Positions 1 to 10,600 of a stretch of DNA of 64,000 bases are shown here, piece by piece. The notes under the pieces are model-generated. The model had not been told where the DNA came from, made no database searches, and saw nothing but the letters and a program-made list of their open reading frames with translations. Source of the DNA: Aurantibacter_A sp039941195 (GTDB taxonomy: Bacteria; Bacteroidota; Bacteroidia; Flavobacteriales; Flavobacteriaceae); contig NZ_JBDVFA010000007.1 in the NCBI RefSeq assembly GCF_039941195.1, positions 42,976 through 106,975 on the forward strand. Reading direction: 5' to 3'. How positions within the stretch are numbered: position 1 is the stretch's first letter; each line of letters opens with the position of its first letter. The translations under genes were made by a program, and so were the position numbers.

Positions 1-1103
1 CTATTAGTATTAAAAATCAAAAGATTGACAATCAATTGAACGGAAAAGTGATTCTTGTAACAGGAGGAGCTGGTTCAATTGGTAGTGAAATTGTTCGTCA
101 AATATGTGATTATAATTACAAATCATTAATTATTATAGATCAGGCAGAATCCGCTTTGTATGACCTACAACAAGATTTAAAGCAAAATGGGTTTCATAAT
201 TTTATACCAATAGTAGGAGATATACGAGATAAAAATAGAATGAATGCTATTTTCCAAGAGTATAAGCCAAATATGGTTTTTCATGCGGCAGCATATAAAC
301 ATGTTCCCTTAATGGAATATAATTCCTATGAAGCCATTAAAATTAATGTAGCCGGAACAAAAACTGTTGCAGATTTATCTCTAAATCATAAAGTTGAAAA
401 ATTTGTTTTTGTTTCTACAGATAAAGCAGTAAACCCAACCAATGTAATGGGAGCCTGTAAAAGAATTGCTGAAATGTATATTAGTTGTATGGAGCAGGAA
501 AAGAAAACCAAATTTATTACAACAAGGTTTGGTAATGTTTTAGGTTCTAATGGTTCTGTTATTCCTTTATTTAGAAAACAAATAGAAAAAGGTGGTCCTT
601 TGACTCTGACACATAAAGATGTTACTCGTTATTTTATGACCATTCCAGAAGCCTCTCAATTAGTGTTAGAAGCGGGGTCTATGGGTGAAGGTGGTGAGAT
701 TTTTATATTTGATATGGGCGAATCTGTTAAAATATTTGATTTGGCTAAAAATATGATAAAACTATCAGGTTTAAATTATCCTGAGGATATTGATATTAAA
801 ATTACAGGTTTGAGACCAGGTGAAAAGTTATATGAAGAGCTATTAGCAAATGGAGAAAATACTTTACCAACTTATCACAAGAAAATCAAAATAAGCAAAG
901 TGCGAGATTTGGATTATGCTGAAGTTCGGTCAAAAATAGATGAGTTGTGCATTACTAATATGTTCTTTAGTGGTAATACGGTAAGATTGATGAAAAATAT
1001 TGTGCCAGAATATGTTTCGAATAATTCTGAATTATGTGATTTAGATGATGAGAAGAAAAAGTCAGATTCTGATAAACCAACATTAAAGGTAGTACAATCT
1101 TAA
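1..1103 (+). CDS. UDP-sugar 4,6-dehydratase, CapD/FlaA1 type, 5' end outside the window
   Basis: The reading frame is open to the first base of the window, so this is the 3' part of a longer gene. The first plausible in-window start is a TTG at 36, but full CapD-type proteins are about 640 aa with N-terminal membrane segments before the Rossmann domain, and those must lie upstream. Visible are the NAD(P)-binding loop GGAGSIGSE directly after the truncated end, the STDKAVNPTNVMGACKR block carrying the catalytic Asp-Lys and Met/Lys residues of this SDR subfamily, and the RPGEKLYEELL motif near the C-terminus. The family converts UDP-GlcNAc or a related sugar to a 4-keto-6-deoxy intermediate for surface polysaccharide. 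The Wza- and Wzc-like genes directly downstream support that role. The substrate cannot be read from sequence. Confidence 0.93.
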   Translation, partial: ISIKNQKIDNQLNGKVILVTGGAGSIGSEIVRQICDYNYKSLIIIDQAESALYDLQQDLKQNGFHNFIPIVGDIRDKNRMNAIFQEYKPNMVFHAAAYKHVPLMEYNSYEAIKINVAGTKTVADLSLNHKVEKFVFVSTDKAVNPTNVMGACKRIAEMYISCMEQEKKTKFITTRFGNVLGSNGSVIPLFRKQIEKGGPLTLTHKDVTRYFMTIPEASQLVLEAGSMGEGGEIFIFDMGESVKIFDLAKNMIKLSGLNYPEDIDIKITGLRPGEKLYEELLANGENTLPTYHKKIKISKVRDLDYAEVRSKIDELCITNMFFSGNTVRLMKNIVPEYVSNNSELCDLDDEKKKSDSDKPTLKVVQS

Positions 1104-1146
1104 TTTTTTCACTAATCTTGTATTTGAAAACCCTAATAAAATCATA

Positions 1147-1938
1147 ATGTTTGAAAAATTGAATTCACAAGGCTTTAAATTTTTAACTTTTAGTTTAATA
1201 GCGTTAATTTTAGGTTCTTGCGCCTCTAAAAAAGATATTGTTTACTTTCAAAATGCAGGTGATTATGAGACAATCGTAAGTGATAATTCACATACTAACA
1301 AATTTAAAGTCGATGATGTTTTAAGTATATATGTTTCAACATTTGATCCGCAAGCAAGTATACCGTTTAATCTTTTTAAAGGTGTAGCTTCGGAAGAGGG
1401 TGGTATGCGAGCAACTGAGCAAGTAGATTATATAATTGATAAAAATGGTGAAATTGATTTCCCGGTACTAGGAGCTATTAAATTAGTTGGTCTTTCACCT
1501 GAAGAAGCCAAAAATCATTTAAAGGAGAAGTTGAGCCCATATCTTAAAGATGCAATTATTAATATCAGATTAAAGAATTTTACTGTAACAGTTTTAGGAG
1601 AAGTTAACAGACCAGGGACATATGCAGTTGGTGGTGAGCAAATTACTGTTTTGGAGGCAATAGGATTAGCAAATGATTTAACCATTAAGGGGTTAAGAGA
1701 AAATGTTATGGTGATAAGGGATTTTAACGGTACAAAGGTTTATACGCGTATTGATTTAACACGCAAGGAATCGTTGAATTCCCCAGTTTATTATCTAACA
1801 CAGAACGACGTTGTTTATGTTGAACCCAATGATTCTGCGGTGAATGCATCGGCATTTGATAGTAGAGTTTCTGTTTGGGTATCAGTAGCGTCATTACTAA
1901 TTACATCTACAGTATTGATAATAACACGGACGAATTAA
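1147..1938 (+). CDS. polysaccharide export outer-membrane lipoprotein (Wza/OPX family)
   Basis: A 263-aa protein with a lipoprotein signal (hydrophobic stretch ending LILGSC, so Cys25 is the probable lipidated residue). A poly-export domain follows at about residues 45-140 (DVLSIYV, DFPVLGAIKLVG), then an SLBB-type β-grasp segment (TVTVLGEVNRPGTYAVGG) at about 145-230. A hydrophobic helix closes the protein (about 236-258, VSVWVSVASLLITSTVLII). OPX proteins form the outer-membrane or periplasmic exit channel for capsule or exopolysaccharide and work with a Wzc-type co-polymerase, which is the next gene 41 bp downstream. Short OPX proteins with one SLBB repeat and a C-terminal helix are usual in Bacteroidota. 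Confidence 0.93.
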   Translation: MFEKLNSQGFKFLTFSLIALILGSCASKKDIVYFQNAGDYETIVSDNSHTNKFKVDDVLSIYVSTFDPQASIPFNLFKGVASEEGGMRATEQVDYIIDKNGEIDFPVLGAIKLVGLSPEEAKNHLKEKLSPYLKDAIINIRLKNFTVTVLGEVNRPGTYAVGGEQITVLEAIGLANDLTIKGLRENVMVIRDFNGTKVYTRIDLTRKESLNSPVYYLTQNDVVYVEPNDSAVNASAFDSRVSVWVSVASLLITSTVLIITRTN

Positions 1939-1979
1939 ATATAATTCTTCTTTGATAATAAATAATTTAAAGTACTTTA

Positions 1980-4355
1980 ATGGCCATTGATTCAGAAAAA
2001 TTTTCTAACGATAATGTTGATTTAAAGGAGATTTTAAACTCCTATTTAAAACATTGGAAATGGTTTGTCTTATCAGCTATTGTCACCTTAATTATGGCTT
2101 CGCTTTATATAAGATATGCTACTCCAGAATATTCAGCAAAAGCTAAAATTCAGATTATTGAGGATAAAAATTCTTCATCCGAATTATCTGCATTTCAAGA
2201 TTTGGATCTTTTAGGTGGAGGTAAAAATAAAGTTGAGGATGAAATTGAAATTTTAAATTCAAGATCGAACTTTATTGAGGTTGTCCAGTCTTTAAATCTG
2301 AACTTAAAAATGCATTCATTGGGGAATGTAAAAGACTCTGAGATATATAAAGACCGACCTTTCAATGTAAATTTTATTGAAAATGATTCTATAATTGATA
2401 ACTCTGAATTTGTCTTTTTTATAGAGTTATCATCTGATACAGATTTTGGATATAGTTTGGAACGAGATAGTCCTGTAAAAATGTTTTCGTTTGGTAAAAC
2501 TATTCCGTCCGAGATTGGGGGCATAGTTATAACACCAAACATTCCATATTTTAAAAAATTTAAAGGTAGCAAAATAAAAGTTTCATTAAGTCCAATATAT
2601 AGTGTTGCGGAAGGATACCAAAAAAAGATAGTAGTTGCTGTTGCTGATGAAATGTCTAATATTATTAATATTAACTTAAACAATCCAGTAAAACAGAAAG
2701 CAATAGATGTTATTAATAATTTAATTTATAATTATAATAGAAATGCTATTGAAGACAAACAAGCAGTTGCTAATAAAACAGAACAGTTTATTAATGATCG
2801 AATTACAAATATTTCATCGAGTTTAACAGCAGTTGATAAGGATGCTGAAGAGTTGTTGACTGAAAAGGGAATTACAGGAAGTGGTTTAGAAGTTGGTGCA
2901 GCTGTACAAGTAAGTACAGCGAGTAGACAACAACTAGATGATGCACGTAATCAATTACAGATGGTTTCTAGTCTTAAAAATTATGTAGCTGGTGAAGAAG
3001 GTTATGAGGCTATGCCTGCTTTTGATGTGGGAAGTGGTGCAATTTCTGGGACACAAGCGAAATATAATGAATTGGTTGCTGAAAGAAAGCGATTATTAAA
3101 AAGTGCAGACGAAAAAAACCCAATCATTGTTAACTTAAATGAACAACTAGATCAATTAAAGTCAACAATGCAATCTAGTTTAGCTTCTATGGAACGAAAT
3201 GTGGGAATGACAGTGGGTACTCTTCAAAATCAGGTTGGTAGAATACAAAGTACGATATATTCAGCTCCTAAAAATCAGCGTGAATTAACTAATATAACTA
3301 GACAACAGCAAACAACGGCTAATTTATATCTGTATTTATTACAAAAAAGAGAAGAGTCTCAAATTGCTGCAGCATCCAGTCCGGAGAAATCAAAAATAAT
3401 TGATCATGCTCATTTAACAAGTGGCTTACCAGTATCACCTAAGATTCCTGTTATTTATTTGGCCTCTCTTATTTTAGGGCTTTTAATTCCATTTTCGGTT
3501 ATATATGCCAACGGATTGCTCGATAATAAGATTCATAGTAAAACAGGTTTGGAGAAATTAGCAGCCAATATACCTGTACTTGCTGAATTACCACGTTTAT
3601 CTAAGAAAGATGAAATTTTAGTAAAAAAAGAGGATAGGTCTGTTTTAGGGGAATCTTTGAGAATTTTAAGAACCAATTTAGATTATATAATTAATTCAAA
3701 GAAGGTTGGAAAAAACAATCTTATTTTTGTTACATCAAGTGTGCCGGGAGAAGGTAAAACCTTTTTATCTTCCAATCTTTCAATGATATTTGCCAATACT
3801 AATAAGAAAGTTTTATTAATCGGTGCCGACATTCGAAATCCAAAATTATATACTTTTTTTACAAGTAAAGATGTTGATAAGTTGGGAATGAAGCCAACAC
3901 GTAATAAAGATGCAGGTTTAACTGAATTTCTATACGATGAGTCGTTAACTTCCAGAGATATAATAAATCCGATGTTAGTCCATAATAACACTATTGATGT
4001 AATATATTCTGGTAAAATACCACCAAATCCATCTGAGTTATTGATGAGTGACAGATTAAAAGAATTATTTGAAGAAGTGTCAGAAAAGTACGATTATGTG
4101 ATAGTTGATACCGCACCTTTAATGGTGGTGACTGATACACTACTTATCAGTAAGTATGCAAATCACATTATTTATGTTACAAGGGCTGGGGTTACAGAAA
4201 ACAGAGTGATTGAATTTCCGTTGAAATTGCAATCTGAAGGTAAATTACCTGGTTTGGCCTTCGTGGTAAATGATGTAAAAGATTCGAATTTAGGCTATGG
4301 TGGAAAATATGGTTATGGTTATGGCAAAACCACCAAAAAATGGTGGAAATTCTAA
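1980..4355 (+). CDS. polysaccharide co-polymerase / tyrosine autokinase (Wzc-like, fused Wzz + BY-kinase)
   Basis: The 791-aa protein has a membrane helix at about residues 31-50, a long periplasmic Wzz/GNVR part with coiled-coil stretches (about 240-460), and a second helix near 487-510. A cytoplasmic BY-kinase domain follows: Walker A VPGEGKTFLS near 588, Walker A' LLIGADIRNP near 615, and Walker B YDYVIVDTAP near 704. The C-terminus is a short Tyr/Gly-rich tail (YGGKYGYGYG) of the kind that carries the autophosphorylated tyrosines. Such proteins set chain length and drive export cyclically with phosphorylation. The partner channel is the preceding gene, and the likely phosphatase is the PHP protein ending at 19040. 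A terminator follows the stop codon. Confidence 0.95.
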   Translation: MAIDSEKFSNDNVDLKEILNSYLKHWKWFVLSAIVTLIMASLYIRYATPEYSAKAKIQIIEDKNSSSELSAFQDLDLLGGGKNKVEDEIEILNSRSNFIEVVQSLNLNLKMHSLGNVKDSEIYKDRPFNVNFIENDSIIDNSEFVFFIELSSDTDFGYSLERDSPVKMFSFGKTIPSEIGGIVITPNIPYFKKFKGSKIKVSLSPIYSVAEGYQKKIVVAVADEMSNIININLNNPVKQKAIDVINNLIYNYNRNAIEDKQAVANKTEQFINDRITNISSSLTAVDKDAEELLTEKGITGSGLEVGAAVQVSTASRQQLDDARNQLQMVSSLKNYVAGEEGYEAMPAFDVGSGAISGTQAKYNELVAERKRLLKSADEKNPIIVNLNEQLDQLKSTMQSSLASMERNVGMTVGTLQNQVGRIQSTIYSAPKNQRELTNITRQQQTTANLYLYLLQKREESQIAAASSPEKSKIIDHAHLTSGLPVSPKIPVIYLASLILGLLIPFSVIYANGLLDNKIHSKTGLEKLAANIPVLAELPRLSKKDEILVKKEDRSVLGESLRILRTNLDYIINSKKVGKNNLIFVTSSVPGEGKTFLSSNLSMIFANTNKKVLLIGADIRNPKLYTFFTSKDVDKLGMKPTRNKDAGLTEFLYDESLTSRDIINPMLVHNNTIDVIYSGKIPPNPSELLMSDRLKELFEEVSEKYDYVIVDTAPLMVVTDTLLISKYANHIIYVTRAGVTENRVIEFPLKLQSEGKLPGLAFVVNDVKDSNLGYGGKYGYGYGKTTKKWWKF

Positions 4356-4380
4356 TAGAATAGTATTCTTCAAGCATAAC

Positions 4381-4410
4381 AAATCCTAAACAAATAGTTT
4401 AGGATTTTTA
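4381..4410 (+). terminator. rho-independent terminator after the Wzc-like gene
   Basis: The arms AAATCCTAAAC and GTTTAGGATTT enclose the loop AAATA and are followed by a short T-rich run, 25 bp after the stop codon of the kinase gene. It separates the export genes from the giant surface-protein gene downstream. Confidence 0.8.
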
Positions 4411-4495
4411 TTTAAATATAGATTATATCCAAAAGTTAGATAAAGTATGGTCGTATAGAAATAATCAGTATCAGAAGTCGCTTAATAATTAAACA

Positions 4496-4623
4496 TAAAT
4501 TACTAAGGTAAATATGATTAATTACTAATTTTACAGGTGTTTGTACTTAGACGGCAAATGCCTGATTTTAAACGAAAATCAGGTAGGGTTTTTCGCTATT
4601 CAGTTGTTATTAAGTTATCTTTG
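4496..4623 (+). promoter_or_regulatory. leader of the first giant gene: conserved box, palindrome, hairpin and -7 element
   Basis: Four elements occur in order. First is TAAATTACTAAGGTAAAT (4496-4513), nearly repeated ahead of the second giant gene at 11456. Second is a partly palindromic ACGGCAAATGCC (4551-4562). Third is a perfect 9-bp stem CCTGATTTT / AAAATCAGG with loop AAACG (4561-4583). Fourth is TATCTTTG (4616-4623), which fits the Bacteroidota -7 consensus TAnnTTTG; no clear -33 box was seen. The start codon chosen for the gene lies 65 bp further on. The regulatory function is inferred, but the shared box ahead of two paralogues argues against chance. Confidence 0.5.
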
Positions 4624-4687
4624 TAAGTCGTTGGTATTACATGTTTTGCTTGCAATGTTATCGAACACAGCTAACATTAATTTGATT

Positions 4688-7600
4688 ATGGAAAAATTTT
4701 ACTCTTGCTATATGCGTACTTTTAATTTCATTTCACTAAGAAAAAATCAGCAATTTAATTTAATTAAAACAATTCTACTTGTTTTAATATTTGCTAGTTC
4801 AGGGGTTTTAAAAGCCCAATTGCCGACGGATTTTCAGAAAATAGATTTAGTAACTAATTTGGTAAATGCTACTTCTTTTAAATTTGCACCTGATGGTCGA
4901 ATTTTCATCGCTGATAGATTTGGTGAATTAATAATTTATAATCCGACGACTCAAACTACAAGTTCTGCTGGTACGATTCCAGTTTTTCATGACTACGAAG
5001 AGGGGTTTCTTGCTTTTGCGTTCGATCCTAATTATGCAAACAATGAGGTGATTTATGTTTTATATTCTCGTTTAGGAGAATCTAAAAACCGTTTATCTCA
5101 GTTTACAATGAACGGTAATACATTGGATTTAAATTCTGAAATAAAACTATTAGACTATGATACCCAAAGAGTTGATTTACAAACCTTCCATGCAGGGGCT
5201 GATATGGACTGGGATTCTCAAGGAAATCTTTACATAGCGATAGGCGATAATACGAATCATAGCAATTATGGAGCCATGGATGAATCCGATTCAGCTAATA
5301 GTGCTGAAAAAAGTTCTTCAAACACTAATGATTATAGAGGTAAAATATTAAGAATTAAACCACTGGCTAACGGCACCTATACAATACCATCTGGCAACTT
5401 ATTTCCGGTTGGTACGGCAAATACGTTGCCAGAAATATATGTTATGGGGGCAAGAAACCCATATAGAATATTTGTAGATAAGGATAATACAGATTGGCTT
5501 TTATGGGGTGAAGTTGGACCAGATGCGCAGGCAGCTAGTTCTTTAGGACCATTTGGATATGATGAAATTAATTTAACAAAATCAGCAGGGAACTACGGCT
5601 GGCCATATTTTACAGGGAATAATGAAGCACATGACGTAACTTATAGAATTCCAGGACCAGAATCAAGTACTCCTTTTTATAATGTCGCATCAGCTCCTGA
5701 AAATATTTCTTCATTAAATACAGGTCTAACTACTTTGCCAGCTGCGCAACCTGCATTAATAACTTCAACTGAAAATTATAAGTGTTATATGTCTGGCCCA
5801 AGATATTATTATACTGCCGGACTACCTGATTTACAAAGACTTCCTGTAGAATATGATGGCATTTATCTATATTATGATTTTAATAGAAGTACTGTAAATG
5901 CTGTAGATTTTGATAATCAAGGTAATATTGTTAGCAATACACCTTTCGCTTCAAATGTTTTTCGTGAAACTAGTGAGGATGGATTTTTGGATATGAAAAT
6001 TGGTCCAGATGATCATTTATATGTCTTAATATATGGAAAAGGATGTTGTGATACATTTGGTAATGGGTCGGGAAAATTAATGCGCTATGATTATACAGGC
6101 ATTTCAACAAATAGATTGCCGGATGTAGTGGTTAATGTAGATACCAATAACGGGTCTTTACCACTTACTGTAAACTTTTCTAGTGCGGGAACTTCTGATC
6201 CTGATGGTGATTCACCTTTGAGTTATGAATGGGATTTCCAAAGTGATGGAACTCCAGATTCAATTGCTGAAAACCCAAGTTTTACTTATACAACTGCCGG
6301 TACCTTTAATGCACAATTGAAGGTTGATGATGGTAATGGTGGTATTGGAGTAGCTAATGTTACAATTTATGCTGGAAATAATATAGCGGACATAACTTAT
6401 AATTCACCAATAGATGGTGGTCTTTTTGAGTGGGGTGATGATGTTACTATAGAAGTGACAGCTACGGACGTTGAAGATGGAGTAATTGATTGTAGTGATA
6501 TAGTTTTAACACCTAGTCTTGGTCATGGTACACACAACCATGATTTGGCAACTAGAAATGGTTGTACTCAAACTTTTACCATTGAAGATGATGATAGTCA
6601 TGATCCAGAGGGTGGCATGCACATTTGGTCAATTCTTCTTTCAAGCTATGAGGATCAAGGTGGTTTAAGTTCTTTTAAAAGAATTGATTTACATCCAAAA
6701 CGAAAAGAAGCTGAATTTTTTGATACGGAAAGTGGCACTGAAGTAGTTACTAATACCGATAACCTTGAAGGGGGAAATAGTTCGTTACGCGTAGATGATA
6801 ATGCCTATTTTTCCTTTACAGGAAGAAATCTTCAAGGTATTGATGCCGTAAAGTATAAAGTGGCATCTACTGTAGCTGGCGGTACTATAGAGTTAAGATT
6901 AGGAAGTTCAACGGGAACGTTAGTTTCTACGACAAATGTTCCAAATACGGGAAGTTTAGATACGTGGGCCTCGGTGGAAACACCAATTACTAATCCAGGA
7001 GGAAAAAATGATTTATTTTTTGTTTTTAATGGAGCAAATGGAGCGCAAGATATTTTTGATATAAATTATGTTGAGTTTCTAGGTGCTGGTGTCTCTATCG
7101 ATAATTCACCACCGTATGTATACACAGTGGAATCCATTGGTTCAACCCAAGTAGAAGTAAGTTTTTCAGAGTATATAACAGAGGCTACTGCTGAGCAAAT
7201 ATCGAATTATAGCATAGATAATGGAATCGCAGTTTCTGCTGCAGAACTACAATCAGATAATTCAACGGTAATTCTTACTGTATCTCAATTACAAGCTGAT
7301 ACAACTTATAATCTGACGGTAAGTAATGTTCAGAATCTAGCAGGTTTACCAATGGTTACTGAATCTGTTCAATTTGCAATCATCAATGCAGTACGTATCA
7401 ATGTTGGTGGGGAGCAAATTACATATGGAACTGATGCTTATAGTGCTGACCAGTATTTTATGAGTGGTAGTCTTTACGATACCACTTCACCAATTGCAGG
7501 TACAACAAGTGATGAAATTTATCAAACAGAACGGTTTGGTAATTTTTCTTATGAAATTCCAATACCAGTAGCAGGAGAATATGATATTCGACTACATTTT

Positions 7601-10600
7601 GCAGAACTTTATTTTGGAGCTGGTAGTCAAGGTGGCGGAGAAGGTTCGAGAGTGTTTAATGTAACTATTGAGGGAAATCCTGTTCTAACCAATTTTGACA
7701 TATCCTCAGAAGTTTCGGCACTTACGGCACTACAAAAAGAATTTGACGATATAAATATTACTGATGGCTTTGCATCTATTCAATTCTCATCGGTTACGCA
7801 GAGTCCAAAACTTTCTGCCATAGAAATTTTAGCGCCAGATGCATTTGCAGTTGCTCCGGATATAATGATTACTTCACCTGGAAATAATTGGGATGTTAAT
7901 CAACCTTTTGATGTTGCCTTTTTAGTAGAAAATTGGACTATTCAAGTTGGCGACACACACATGCATTACTTTGTTGATGGAGATATGATTAGTATGCACT
8001 ACAGTCATGAACCTATTACATTTGATGATTTAAGTTTAGGTAGCCATACAATTAGATTAGAATTGTATAATGCGGATCATTCCCCAACTGGAATTTTTGA
8101 TGAAGTTACTGTTAATGTTACAGACCAATTGTCTTGTAATGAAACCGAATTTCCAAGTTCATGGGAAGTTCATGAATTGGATGAAAATCCCTATACAGCT
8201 GTATATACTTTCGCTGCAAATGATTTAGATGGTGATGGTTTAAAGGATATTGTCACTGGTGGTTGGTGGTATAAGAATCCAGGTTCAGCTTCTGGTAATT
8301 GGCAAAAATCAGATATTGGAGGAAATTTTGGAAACGTAGCACATGTATACGATTTTGACGGTGATGGTTTTATGGATTTACTGGGTACTACTGTAGGTGT
8401 TTCTCCAGATAATGAATATGAAAGTATTCAATTAGTTTGGGCAAAAAATGATGGTACTGGTAATTTCACTATTTATAATAATATACCTGCAGGAGATTCA
8501 ACCTATTACGAGCCATTTTTGGCTGGAATTGCAGGTGGAGATTTTGGTACAGGAACTTCTTATCAAATGGCTATAAATTGGAATGGTGCAGAATCAACAG
8601 GTTCACCTGTTCAATTGTTGACTCCATCCACTGATCCAACAACTGGAAATTGGACTTTAGTCGATATTAGCAATGATTCTTCAGGCGAAGATATACAACC
8701 AGGAGATATAGATGGTGATGGTGATTTAGATTTATTTCAAGGTATAAATTGGTTGGAAAACGATGGTTCAGGTAATTTTACGACTCATGCTACAGGCATT
8801 ACTTACGATACTACTGTAGATAGAGGTCAATTAGCAGATTTCGACCGAGATGGCGACTTGGATGCAATTGTTGGACAGCTTGGAGTGGGTGGTAGTGGAA
8901 CAAATAAATATGAATTTGCATGGTTTGCTGCTCCTGCAGATCCAACACAACCTTGGGTAAGAAATGTTTTAGCTACAGACATTCAAGGTAGTTTAAGTGT
9001 ATTTGCAATTGATTTTGATTTTGATGGAGATAAGGATGTTGTAGTAGGTGAGTGGCTTGGTAATAGAAGACTAATTGCTTTTGAAAATGATTTGTGTAAT
9101 ACTGGAACTTGGGTAACTCAGGTTATTGATGATGGAGCACTTGATTTAGAACATCATGATGGTGCTCGAGTCGTAGATATTGATAATGATGGAGATTTAG
9201 ATGTAATTTCGAATGGATGGCTGAATCATCTCATTCCTAGAATTTATGAAAATACAACACCACTTCCAATAGATGGAGATCCAATAGTTGAAGCTGGAGG
9301 CAATCAAACTGTGCTTCCTTCCTCTACAAGTATAACTTTGACTGGAACGGCCTCGGATCCTGATGGTGGAACAATTGCCACAACTCAATGGACTCAAGTA
9401 AGTGGTCCTAATACGGCAACTCTGTCAGGTGATACAACTTTAGAATTAATTGTTACTGATTTTGTACTTGGTGAATATGTCTTTAGACTTACAGCAACAG
9501 ATGATGAAGGTGATACTGGATTTGATGAGGTTACTATTAGTGTATCTAATGACTCTCCATCGATACGTATTAATTCAGGAGGACCTGCTTTTACATTTAA
9601 CGATTTAGATTGGTCAGAAGACCAATACAATTTGGGTGGTGGAGATGACAGTAACCCCATTGCAATAGCTAATACTACTAATGATGAACTATATCAGACT
9701 GAAAGATATCATACTTCAGGGACATTAGTTTACGAAATACCGGTTACCGCCGGCAACTATGATGTAAACCTTCACTTTGCTGAAATTTATTATGGAGTTG
9801 CGGGAGCAGGATCAAGTGGTGGAGTTGGATCTCGTGTATTTAATATAGATGTTGAGGGTCAGGAACAAATAGCTAATTACGATATTATAGAACAAGCTGG
9901 TGGTAGTGCTACAGCTGTAATAGAAAGCTTATCGGGAATTGTTGTAAACGACGGTTCTTTAACAATAACGTTAACATCGGTAGTTGAGAATCCAAAGATA
10001 TCTGGAATTGAAGTTCTAATTGAAGGTGCTAATTCAGATTTACCTGTTGCCGATGCCGGGGAAGACAAGACTATTACCATTCCGAGTGATAGTGTAGAAT
10101 TGGATGGCTCGGGAACAGATCCTGATGGTGGCACAATATCCGAATATCTTTGGACACAAGTAAGTGGCCCAAATACTGCCACATTAGATGGAGTTAATAC
10201 CGATGATTTAAGTGCCAGCGGCTTAGCTGAAGGTGAATATGTTTTTAGATTAACAGTTACTGATGATGATGGTCAAACTGGAACTGATGAAGTTTCTGTA
10301 TTTGTTTTAGGTGAACCTGAAACATTCAGAATTAATTCAGGTGGTCCAGAATTAGATTTCGACGGAGTGATTTGGGATGCTGACCAACATTTTGTTGGTG
10401 GGAACGAATTTACAAACGCCATTGAAATTGCAAATACTGAAAATGATGCCTTATATCAAACCGAGCGTTTCCGCTCAGGTAACCAACCTTTGATTTATGA
10501 AATACCTGTTACTAATGGTAATCATAATGTTAATCTTCATTTTGCTGAAATATACTATGGAGTTTCTTCTGGAGGAGCTGCAGGTGGTGCAGGTTCTAGA

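Noticed and set aside
2195..2683. 162-aa minus-strand frame inside the Wzc-like gene
   Set aside because: It lies wholly within a well-supported gene on the other strand and has no recognisable domain; AT-rich sequence makes such mirror frames common.
4541..4687. N-terminal extension of the first giant protein from a TTG
   Set aside because: It would translate the hairpin leader and the -7 element, and the signal peptide only begins after the ATG at 4688.
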